A stretch of 47,789 bases of DNA from Candidatus Limivivens intestinipullorum (GTDB taxonomy: Bacteria; Bacillota; Clostridia; Lachnospirales; Lachnospiraceae). The DNA is taken from contig DVIQ01000059.1 in NCBI GenBank assembly GCA_018711185.1, forward strand, positions 1 to 47,789. Direction: 5' to 3'. The position numbers and the translations under genes are program-made. Shown here piece by piece: positions 8,124 through 15,421 of this stretch (positions are counted from its first letter, which is position 1; every line of letters begins with the position of its first letter). The notes beneath the pieces are model-generated. The model was not told where the DNA came from. It saw only the letters and a list, made by a program, of their open reading frames with translations, and did no database searches.

Positions 8124-9857
8124 TCACTGGTAATTCTGAATGACAATCTGAAGCGTTTTCCGATCCCGGAATTCGTTGATTCCGGGATAATAGGTAAACG
8201 CCAGTCTTATGGCATTTTCCCGGCCCTGGAAGAGCTTTTCCGTCTCCGCGGGGCCGAACTTTTCTTCCAGATACTTCCGCATTCCTTCAATATCCCCGAA
8301 ATACAGAGCTTCCATGACGGTCCCTGTCTGGCTTTTTACATGCATTTTCAGCACGTTCCGGTTCTGTCCTAAAATACGCGCTCCAAATACCGCCAGGTTC
8401 TTTTCCGCGAACAGGGGTTTTGTATTCCCCTTTCCGTAAGGTTCCAGCACGGACAGCTCCCGGATGAGCTTTTCCGTTAGGTAGCTCACCGGCATCGGCA
8501 CGTCGATGACAATTTTCGGCACCAGATCCTCCCAGGTAAGGGCGGTCTGTTCATTCAGCCGTTTGCGGAGCGTCTCGGCCATTCCCCGCTCCAAAGACAT
8601 TCCGGCCGCCATGGGATGCCCCCCGAATTTCGTAAACAGCTCGCTGCAGGCGCACAGCTCCTGAAACATATTGTAGGCCTCAATGGAACGGCCCGATCCC
8701 TTAATGCCTTCGGCGCTGTCGGTAAGCACGATGGCGGGCCGGCTGTAGCGCTCCCGTACGCGTCCGGCGATGATGCCGGCCAGGCTTTCATGGCACGCCG
8801 GAAGATACACCACAAGAACCTTATCTTCCTTCAGAGGTCCGTTCTCGATCATCTCCACCGCCTGCTCCACGCCCCTGGCCGTCATGTCCTTCCGCTCATC
8901 GTTGAGCTCCTTCAGTTCGGCCGCAAGGGCAGCCGCCTTTACCTCATCCTCCTCAAGCAATAGGGCCAGCGCCCGTTTTGCCGTGTCCAGCCGGCCGCTG
9001 GCATTGATGCAGGGGCCGATTACAAAACCGATATGATAGGAAGAAATTTTCCTGCCCTCCAGGCCGCATTCCCGGATCAGCGCCCGCAGACCGGGATTTG
9101 CCGTCTTATTCAGCCGCTTTAAGCCCTCTTTTACCAGAATCCGGTTTTCTCCCATCAGATCCATGACGTCTCCCACCGTGGCAATGGCGGCCTCTTCAAG
9201 AAAGGAATCCGCTTCTTCCGGGGGAATGCCCATACGCTCATAGAGGCAGAGAACAACCTTCAGGGCAACAACCGCGCCGCAAAGTCCCTTAAAGGGATAA
9301 GCGCAATCCGGCTGCTTTGGATTCACAAGCGCGTCCGCCGGGGGCAGCTCTTCCTGGAGCTCATGATGGTCCGTGACAATCACCGTCATCCCATAGCTTT
9401 TCGCCAGCCGGATCTGTCCCACCGCGGCAATTCCGTTGTCGCAAGTGATAATGGTATCGATTCCTTCTTCTCGGGCGATCTGAATCAGGTTCTCATTGAT
9501 GCCGTATCCGTCCTTCATCCGGTCCGGAATCTCAAAATCCACGTTTCCGCCGCAGCGGGAAATGCCCCGGTATAGAATGTAGGTGGCGTTTACCCCGTCG
9601 ATATCATAATCGCCGATAATCCGGATGCGCCGCTGTCCCCGGATCTTTTCCCTGAGAATTTCCACCGCCTTATCGCAGTCCTTCAAAAGATGAGGATCTG
9701 CCAAGTCTGACAGATCCCCGTATAAATATTCACGGATCGCCGCGTCCCCTTCGATGCCCCGGTTTCGGATCAGCCTGGCCGTCACCTGGTCGATCTGAAA
9801 GTCCGACGCGATCCTCTGAAAATCCGCTCTTTTCGCGGATACAACCCATCTCTCCAT
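8124..9857 (-). CDS. recJ: Single-stranded-DNA-specific exonuclease RecJ
   Basis: 5'-3' single-strand exonuclease of recombination and mismatch/base-excision repair. The DHH phosphoesterase core is intact: GDYDIDG (82-88), TCDNG (138-142) and VTDHH (161-165). The DHHA1 motif with GGHPMAAG and the C-terminal nucleic-acid-binding region follow. I place the start at ATG 9857 (577 residues) because MERWVVSAKRADF matches the usual RecJ opening. A GTG at 9878 in the same frame would add seven residues and overlap the secDF stop. It is the downstream partner of secDF, almost certainly co-transcribed. Confidence 0.92.
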   Translation of the reverse strand: MERWVVSAKRADFQRIASDFQIDQVTARLIRNRGIEGDAAIREYLYGDLSDLADPHLLKDCDKAVEILREKIRGQRRIRIIGDYDIDGVNATYILYRGISRCGGNVDFEIPDRMKDGYGINENLIQIAREEGIDTIITCDNGIAAVGQIRLAKSYGMTVIVTDHHELQEELPPADALVNPKQPDCAYPFKGLCGAVVALKVVLCLYERMGIPPEEADSFLEEAAIATVGDVMDLMGENRILVKEGLKRLNKTANPGLRALIRECGLEGRKISSYHIGFVIGPCINASGRLDTAKRALALLLEEDEVKAAALAAELKELNDERKDMTARGVEQAVEMIENGPLKEDKVLVVYLPACHESLAGIIAGRVRERYSRPAIVLTDSAEGIKGSGRSIEAYNMFQELCACSELFTKFGGHPMAAGMSLERGMAETLRKRLNEQTALTWEDLVPKIVIDVPMPVSYLTEKLIRELSVLEPYGKGNTKPLFAEKNLAVFGARILGQNRNVLKMHVKSQTGTVMEALYFGDIEGMRKYLEEKFGPAETEKLFQGRENAIRLAFTYYPGINEFRDRKTLQIVIQNYQ

Positions 9858-9874
9858 AGTTTTTCCTGTTCTGC

Positions 9875-12052
9875 TCACGCTTTTCCTGCCTTCGCCGGTT
9901 TAGCCGTTTCTTCCTTCTCCCCTCCGATGGAACGCATCATGTACCACATCGCGCCCGTCAGGCAGACGGAAGAATAGCCGCCGCAGACGATGCCGACCAT
10001 CAGGGGCATGGCAAATTCCCGGATAGATGGCACCCCAAACACATACAGCGCCGCAATGGTGATAAACGTCGTAAGGGACGTATAAATGCTTCTCGTCAGC
10101 GTCTGGGTGATGCTGGCGTCCACGATCCCCTCCACGGTATCCTTTGCCGTCATGGTCCGCAGATTCTCCCGAATACGGTCGAAAATAACGATGGTCGCGT
10201 TAATGGAATATCCCACAATGGTAAGCATGCAGGCGATAAACGTGCTTCCGATGGATGTTCTGGAGATGGAATAAAAGGCAAACACCACCAGCACATCGTG
10301 AACCAGGGCCAGAACCGCGCTGGCGGCGAACCGGATATCGCTGAACCGGAACCAGATGTAGATCAGCATGCAGACTGTGGCAATCGTCACGGAAATCAGC
10401 GCGTCCATACGCATTTCTCCGCTTACGGTGGAGGAGATGCTTTCCGCCTCGATGGCATTTTCATCTACGCCGAAGTTTTCCGCTAGGGCTTCGTTTAATT
10501 GGGTACGCTCCTCCAAGGAGAGTTCTCTGGTCTTGATAATCACCTGGTTCGTTCCCGTAACCTTCTGCGTCTGGATATCCGCGTCTCCGGTCACGCTCTG
10601 AACCACCGGCTTTACCTCCTGGTCAATCTGCGCGATGGTCAGATCCTCGTTGAAGGTAACGTTGGTAGAGGTGCCGCCCATAAACTCAAGGCTATAGTTT
10701 AAGGCCTTTCCGGTAGTCGCCTGGAAAATCCCCATGCTCACCGGTCCAGACAGAATCAGCAGAATGGAAATTGTCAGAAATACCTTCCGGTATTTCAGGA
10801 ACGGAATGGGCTTGCGCTGCTTCGTTTCCCCGTAAAATTTCTTATCCTTTACGCCCAGGGCATACACCGCGTTCATCAGAAGCCTGGAAATCACAAGGGC
10901 CGTAAACATGGACAGAATAATACCCATAGCCAGGGTATAGGCAAAGCCTTTGACGCTTCCCGTTCCCATAAGGCCAAGCACAAAAGCCGCGATCAGGGTC
11001 GTCACGTTTCCATCCACAATCGCGGAGAGGGCTTTGTGAAAGCCTTCTTTAATGGCGCCTCCCACGCTCATGCCCTCCGTGATCTCTTCCCGGATACGGG
11101 CGTAAATGATGACGTTCGCGTCCACGGCCATGCCGATGGACAGGATGATTCCCGCGATACCCGGCAGGGTAAGGGTGATGTCAAAGGCGTTTAAAGCCAC
11201 AAGCATCATGCCGGTATAGATCAGAAGCGCGAAGCCTGCCACAGCTCCCGGCACCCGGTATACGAAGATCATAAACAGGATCACCAGGATCAGGCCGATG
11301 GCCCCCGCCATAAGGCTGGTGCTGATGGCTTCCTCTCCAAGCTGGGCTCCCACCACCTGAGAGCGCATTTCCTCAAGCTGGACGGACAAGGAGCCGATGC
11401 GGATGGACGAAGCCAGATTTTCCGCTTCCTGAGCGTTTTCCATACCGGATATGTAGGCGGTTCCTCCGTCGATCTCCTCTTCCACCACCGGAGCGCTGAT
11501 CACCTCTCCGTCATAGACAATGCTGATCTGCTCGCCCACATTCTCCGCGGTGGCTTCCGCGAATTTCTCCGCTCCTTCGTCCGTCAGAACCAGCTCCACC
11601 ATGTAGGAACGGTTCTGCATGCTGTCCGCCGCGCTTCTGGCGCTGGCTGTGTCAACATCGGAACCTGTCAGTACCACCGTGCCGTCGGAGAGCTGGAACT
11701 CCAAAGATCCCGGCTGTCCAAGCTCCTCCAGGATCTGATTCGCGTCGCTGACACCGGGAATTTCGATATTAATCCGGTCGCTTCCCTCCTGGTAAACCAG
11801 AGCCTCGGTGCTGTAATTCTCCACTCTCTGCTGAAGCTTGTACACCGTATCCGCCATATCCTCCGCGGAAGGCGTCTCTTCGCCGACTGCCCGGTAGGTA
11901 ATGCTGACGCCGCCCGCCAGGTCCAGACCGGTAATGATGTTTCTGGCCGCTCCCGTTCCGGTAGGGCCAAAGCCCACCACCGATGTGAAGGTCAAGAGGC
12001 CCAGAAACAGAACCATGCATACAATGACGGCAACCGCCCTGTTCTTTTTCAT
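9875..12052 (-). CDS. secDF: Fused protein translocase subunit SecDF
   Basis: Membrane component of the Sec machinery that uses proton-motive force to aid late steps of protein export. It is a single 725-residue chain with SecD (to about 430) then SecF, each with six membrane segments and an extracytoplasmic domain. Hallmarks are ITGLDLAGGVSITYR, IPGVSDANQILEELG, GMAVDANVIIYARIREE in SecD and IVGYSINATIVIFDRIREN in SecF. The start is the ATG at 12052, after GGAGATGGTAAT. The in-frame extension further upstream is translated repeat DNA, not protein. The distance to recJ is essentially zero, so this is one operon. Confidence 0.93.
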   Translation of the reverse strand: MKKNRAVAVIVCMVLFLGLLTFTSVVGFGPTGTGAARNIITGLDLAGGVSITYRAVGEETPSAEDMADTVYKLQQRVENYSTEALVYQEGSDRINIEIPGVSDANQILEELGQPGSLEFQLSDGTVVLTGSDVDTASARSAADSMQNRSYMVELVLTDEGAEKFAEATAENVGEQISIVYDGEVISAPVVEEEIDGGTAYISGMENAQEAENLASSIRIGSLSVQLEEMRSQVVGAQLGEEAISTSLMAGAIGLILVILFMIFVYRVPGAVAGFALLIYTGMMLVALNAFDITLTLPGIAGIILSIGMAVDANVIIYARIREEITEGMSVGGAIKEGFHKALSAIVDGNVTTLIAAFVLGLMGTGSVKGFAYTLAMGIILSMFTALVISRLLMNAVYALGVKDKKFYGETKQRKPIPFLKYRKVFLTISILLILSGPVSMGIFQATTGKALNYSLEFMGGTSTNVTFNEDLTIAQIDQEVKPVVQSVTGDADIQTQKVTGTNQVIIKTRELSLEERTQLNEALAENFGVDENAIEAESISSTVSGEMRMDALISVTIATVCMLIYIWFRFSDIRFAASAVLALVHDVLVVFAFYSISRTSIGSTFIACMLTIVGYSINATIVIFDRIRENLRTMTAKDTVEGIVDASITQTLTRSIYTSLTTFITIAALYVFGVPSIREFAMPLMVGIVCGGYSSVCLTGAMWYMMRSIGGEKEETAKPAKAGKA

Positions 12053-12103
12053 ATTACCATCTCCTTCTGATTGCTTCTCACGGCGTCCGCAGCTGCCGTG
12101 AAT

Positions 12104-12237
12104 GTAACCGTTCAGCCCTGCTGAACCGTTACATGCAAAATCCATTTAAAATCGCCTGCGGCGATGGGATTTTGCACTCCTGAATCACGTTCTTACGGTC
12201 CGCGCAGCATGCGCGTAGACCTGGGCTGAACTGTTAC
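12104..12237. mobile_element. MITE-like palindromic element between scfB and secDF
   Basis: A 134-bp non-coding unit with inverted ends: GTAACCGTTCAGCCC (12104-12118) and GGGCTGAACTGTTAC (12223-12237), which pair except for one base. The copies of CCGTGAAT immediately outside both ends (12096-12103 and 12238-12245) look like an 8-bp target-site duplication. Inside are nested hairpins: the 29-bp family palindrome at 12104-12132, a 10-bp stem TGCAAAATCC/GGATTTTGCA (12134-12176) enclosing ATCGCC-TGC-GGCGAT, and CGCGCA-GCA-TGCGCG (12201-12215). It encodes no protein. An RNA role cannot be excluded. Confidence 0.6.
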
Positions 12238-12253
12238 CCGTGAATGGTCAATT

Positions 12254-13618
12254 TTACCCTTCCTGATCCGCAAGAGCCGCCTTAATCATAATCGCGCACT
12301 CCACGCGCTTTCTCTGGAGCTCGCAGCCCAGGTCGTAGGCGTCGTCGATTCGCCCGTGGAAATTGTAAGAGTTTGCCGCGCAGCCGCCGCTGCAGTAAAA
12401 CCGCGCGAAGCAGTCCCGGCATTTTTCTTTGGCGTAGACATTGCAGCCCTTAAACTCGTCCTGGATGTCCGTGGCTGTAATGCCCTCCCAGACATTTCCC
12501 ATCAGGAACTTTTCTTCACCCACAAACTGATGGCAGGGATACAAGTCGCCCCAGGGTGTCACGGCAAGGTATTCCGTGCCGGAACCGCAGCCGGAAAGCC
12601 TTTTGTAAACGCAGGGGCCTCCGGACAAGTCGATCATAAAATGGAAGAAGGTAAATCCCTCATGCTTTTTCTCTCTTTCCACCATGATTTTCGCCAGCTT
12701 ATCGTATTCCTCACAGATTTTCGGGAGATCTTCTTCCCTGAGGGCATAGGGCTCGTCCGGCTTCGCCACCACCGGCTCCACGGAAATCTGCTTAAAACCC
12801 AGATCCGCCAGATGAAGAACATCTTCAGAAAAGTCCAGGTTGTTTCTCGTAAAGGTTCCTCTCACATAATACTTTTCCTGATTCCGGCTGTCCGCGAATT
12901 TTTGGAACTTGGGCACAATCAGGTCGTAGCTGCCGGCTCCGTTCCGGAACGGGCGCATCTTGTCGTTGACTTCCTTTCTGCCGTCGATGCTGAGAACCAC
13001 ATTGGCCATCTCTTTATTGCAGAACTCCATGACCTCGTCATTGAGCAGCACGCCGTTGGTGGTCAGGGTAAAACGGAACTTTTTGTCGTGAATCTTTTCC
13101 TGTTCCCTGCCGTAGCGGACCAGATCCTTTACCACCTGCCAGTTCATCAAAGGCTCCCCGCCAAAAAAGTCCACTTCCAGATTTCTGCGGTTTCCGGAGG
13201 AAGCGATCAGAAAATCCAGGGCCTGTTTGCCTGTCTCATAGCTCATAAGCGCCCTACGGCCATGATACTCTCCCTCTTCCGCGAAGCAGTAGCGGCAGGC
13301 CAGGTTACAATCGTGGGCAATATGAAGGCAGAGGGCCTTCACTACCACCGGCCGCTTCTTGAAATCCACAATCGCCGGGCGGTAGGTATCCTCGGTAAAC
13401 AGCACGCCCTCTTTGGCTAGCTCCTGACATTCCCGGACTGCCTCCCGGACGTCCTCCTCTTTATACCGGTCTTTCAGCTTTTCAACGACCTGTTCTTCCG
13501 TCTCCCCTTTTTCCAGGAAGGGAAGCACATCGTACACCACATCATCCACCACGTGGATCGCTCCGCTGTTTACGTCAAGGACAATATTGTATCCGTTGTT
13601 TTTATACTGATGGATCAC
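12254..13618 (-). CDS. scfB: SCIFF peptide radical SAM maturase
   Basis: Radical S-adenosylmethionine enzyme that installs thioether cross-links in the Cys-rich SCIFF peptide (a ranthipeptide). The radical SAM cluster motif CxxxCxxC is at Cys104, Cys108 and Cys111 (CNLACRYC). A C-terminal SPASM region carries many cysteines for extra iron-sulfur clusters, including EKCRDCFARFYCSGGC. The N-terminal part is a peptide-binding domain. I choose GTG at 13618 (454 residues) because IHQYKNNGYNIVLDVNSGA is the family's usual opening and AAAGGGGA lies at proper distance. The precursor gene is 100 bp upstream on the same strand, separated by a palindrome. Confidence 0.93.
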   Translation of the reverse strand: MIHQYKNNGYNIVLDVNSGAIHVVDDVVYDVLPFLEKGETEEQVVEKLKDRYKEEDVREAVRECQELAKEGVLFTEDTYRPAIVDFKKRPVVVKALCLHIAHDCNLACRYCFAEEGEYHGRRALMSYETGKQALDFLIASSGNRRNLEVDFFGGEPLMNWQVVKDLVRYGREQEKIHDKKFRFTLTTNGVLLNDEVMEFCNKEMANVVLSIDGRKEVNDKMRPFRNGAGSYDLIVPKFQKFADSRNQEKYYVRGTFTRNNLDFSEDVLHLADLGFKQISVEPVVAKPDEPYALREEDLPKICEEYDKLAKIMVEREKKHEGFTFFHFMIDLSGGPCVYKRLSGCGSGTEYLAVTPWGDLYPCHQFVGEEKFLMGNVWEGITATDIQDEFKGCNVYAKEKCRDCFARFYCSGGCAANSYNFHGRIDDAYDLGCELQRKRVECAIMIKAALADQEG

Positions 13619-13686
13619 GATTAATCCCCTTTCAATCAAGGAGCAGCGGACCCGTGTCCGCTGCCCGTGTGTTTTCCTTATTTGGT

Positions 13687-13715
13687 GTAACAGTTCAGCT
13701 CTCCTGAACCGTTAC
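13687..13715. repeat. Dispersed 29-bp palindrome, copy between scfA and scfB
   Basis: Arms GTAACAGTTCAG (13687-13698) and CTGAACCGTTAC (13704-13715) with a CTCTC loop. The same family as copies at 12104-12132 and 39318-39346. Its place between precursor and maturase genes would let it tune the ratio of the two products by attenuation or mRNA end protection; that is inference. Confidence 0.75.
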
Positions 13716-13718
13716 ATA

Positions 13719-13862
13719 CTATTTGTTCTGTTCGCAGCTCTGATTTCCTACGGTACAGGAAGTCTTGCATGCAGACTGGCAAGAGGTCTGGCACTCGCCG
13801 CAGCCGCCCTTCTTCAGAGTATTCTGAAGGGTCTGAGCATTCAGGGTCTTAATATGTTTCAT
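13719..13862 (-). CDS. scfA: SCIFF (six-cysteine) precursor peptide
   Basis: A 47-residue ribosomally made precursor modified by the adjacent radical SAM enzyme. Translation gives a leader beginning MKHIKTLNAQTLQNTLKKGG and a core with cysteines in the SCIFF pattern: CGEC, then C-x3-C-x3-C-x3-C, with the last one before the tail QNK. This is one of the best conserved small proteins of Clostridia. Two adjacent ATGs exist (13865 and 13862). The second fits the family start and has an eight-base spacing from AAGGAGG. The product's biological role is not settled in the literature. It is transcribed from a promoter in the divergent region with the next gene. Confidence 0.93.
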   Translation of the reverse strand: MKHIKTLNAQTLQNTLKKGGCGECQTSCQSACKTSCTVGNQSCEQNK

Positions 13863-13893
13863 CATCTTAGCCTCCTTCCAAAATTCGTTCAAA

Positions 13894-13968
13894 TTATTAT
13901 ATCACAGGTATTTTTATTTTTAAAGCTCTTTTTTTACACACCATCTTCACATTTCTGTGATATAATAA
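13894..13968. promoter_or_regulatory. Divergent mirrored promoters for scfA and the trigger-factor-like gene
   Basis: A perfect 14-bp inverted repeat: TTATTATATCACAG (13894-13907) and CTGTGATATAATAA (13955-13968). Each arm contains an extended -10 (TGATATAAT) pointing outwards. The left one serves scfA on the minus strand; the right one serves the lipoprotein gene on the plus strand. Consensus -35 hexamers are not obvious at standard spacing. Confidence 0.6.
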
Positions 13969-14020
13969 CGTTGGTTTATAGATGAAAAATAAGGAACGCG
14001 AAAAGAAAGGAAAACTATTT

Positions 14021-15310
14021 ATGAAAAAGTGTATGAAGCTTCTGGCTGTCGGCGCGGCGGCCGCCAGTCTTGCCACCTCCTGCGGTTCACAGTCAAGCGG
14101 CGGAGCCTACGACGAATATCTTACCCTGGCCGAGTATAAAGGCATCCCCGTTACCCGCATCAAGTCTGAGGTCACAGATGAGGCCGTTCAGGAAGAAATC
14201 GATTATGTCATCGACGACAACGCGGAGTACAATGAGATCACCGACCGGGGCTGCCAGGAAGGGGATCTTGTAAACATTGATTTTACCGGCACCATCGACG
14301 GCGAGGAGTTCGACGGCGGCTCTGGAGAGGATTATGAGATTGTTCTTGGGGAGGGCTATTTCCTTGAAGATCTGGAAGCCGAGATCGTTGGAATGACCAC
14401 CGGCGAAACGAAGGAAATCACGATCACTTTCCCGGAGGATTATGACGAGGAGCTTGGCGGACAGGAAGCGGTCTTTTCCGTTACCGTAAACACCATCTAC
14501 GAGATCGTGCGTCCGGAGTACAACGACGCGTTTGTGTCCAGCATTTCCGATTTCTCCACAACCGAAGAATATGAAGAAGACCTTCGCCAGACCCTTCTGG
14601 AACAGGCGGATGAAAGCAACGACTACACCGCGGGCTACGACGCCCTGTATTCCGTCATCGACGCCTCCACCTTCAGCGGCTACCCCCAGGAGCTCTACGA
14701 TGAGTGCGAGCAGGAGTACGACGACATGAACGCCATGTACGCGGAGATGTTCGGTATGGACGTAGAGGACTTCGAGATGAGCGACGAGGATACCCAGGCC
14801 GCCATTGAGGAGATGGTCTATGAGGAAATGGTCGTGAGAACCATTGCGGAACGAGAAGATCTGGAACCCTCCGACGAGGATTTCAACGCTTACGTTGATA
14901 CGCTGTATGAGGACTACGGCTACGAAAGCGCCGAGGATTTCCTGGCCGACTACTCTGAGGAGAGCATCCGGGACGAGCTTCTGCTCACCAATGTCATGAA
15001 TTTCCTTCTGGAAAACGCAGAGATCACAGAAGTATCTGAGGATGAATACTACGGAGATATCTATGAGGAAGAAGAGACGGATGAACTGATGGAGGAAGAG
15101 CTCATCGATGAGACGGACGGCATCATTGATCTGGAAGATGAGACCGGCAGCCTGGATCCCAGGGATGAGACGGATCTGATCGAGGAAGTTCCCGATGACT
15201 CCACAGAAGAACTGCCCGCCGAGACCGAAACAGACGCCGCAGGCACAGAAGGGAATGCCGCGGACACAGAGACCGGCGCCGCGGAGGAAAATCTCACAGA
15301 GGAATCCTGA
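14021..15310 (+). CDS. Trigger-factor-like FKBP-type prolyl isomerase, probable lipoprotein
   Basis: Exported folding factor of 429 residues. The start is ATG 14021 (AAAGGAAAA before it), giving a signal peptide with a lipobox-like end at Cys21 (SLATSC; relaxed, Leu at -4). Residues about 60-165 are an FKBP-type peptidyl-prolyl isomerase domain as in trigger factor (GDLVNIDFTGTIDGEEFDGG, FPEDYDEELGGQEAVFSVTV). Residues 165-345 resemble the trigger factor C-terminal arm. The final 90 residues are low-complexity and strongly acidic. There is no ribosome-binding N-terminal domain, so it is not a true trigger factor. It probably works on secreted proteins outside the membrane. Alone between a divergent promoter and a strong terminator. 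Confidence 0.8.
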   Translation: MKKCMKLLAVGAAAASLATSCGSQSSGGAYDEYLTLAEYKGIPVTRIKSEVTDEAVQEEIDYVIDDNAEYNEITDRGCQEGDLVNIDFTGTIDGEEFDGGSGEDYEIVLGEGYFLEDLEAEIVGMTTGETKEITITFPEDYDEELGGQEAVFSVTVNTIYEIVRPEYNDAFVSSISDFSTTEEYEEDLRQTLLEQADESNDYTAGYDALYSVIDASTFSGYPQELYDECEQEYDDMNAMYAEMFGMDVEDFEMSDEDTQAAIEEMVYEEMVVRTIAEREDLEPSDEDFNAYVDTLYEDYGYESAEDFLADYSEESIRDELLLTNVMNFLLENAEITEVSEDEYYGDIYEEEETDELMEEELIDETDGIIDLEDETGSLDPRDETDLIEEVPDDSTEELPAETETDAAGTEGNAADTETGAAEENLTEES

Positions 15311-15326
15311 CATTACGATCCAAAAT

Positions 15327-15363
15327 AGCGGGACAGCACAGGCATCCGCCATGCTGTCCCGCT
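15327..15363 (+). terminator. Terminator of the trigger-factor-like gene
   Basis: Perfect 12-bp stem AGCGGGACAGCA (15327-15338) and TGCTGTCCCGCT (15352-15363), followed by GAATTTTTGT. Confidence 0.85.
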
Positions 15364-15377
15364 GAATTTTTGTCTTG

Positions 15378-15393
15378 CTGCCGTTCGCGGCAG
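15378..15393 (-). terminator. Probable terminator of the EF-G paralogue
   Basis: Stem CTGCCG / CGGCAG with a four-base loop (CGAA on the minus strand), followed on that strand by CAAGACAAAAATT. Weak T-run, but it lies 29 bp after the stop codon. Confidence 0.45.
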
Positions 15394-15421
15394 TTTCACA
15401 GAATTATCTGCTCACTCGGGT

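Noticed and set aside
12053-12145. N-terminal extension of SecDF
   Set aside because: The extra 31 residues are translated from the palindromic repeat; the normal start with a ribosome binding site is at 12052.
12356-13420. Open frame of 354 codons antisense to scfB
   Set aside because: The other strand has the radical SAM and SPASM cysteines of scfB; this is a shadow.
14093-15352. Long open frame (419 codons) antisense to the trigger-factor-like gene
   Set aside because: A shadow created by the acidic, repetitive codon use of the real gene; no start signal and no recognisable domain.
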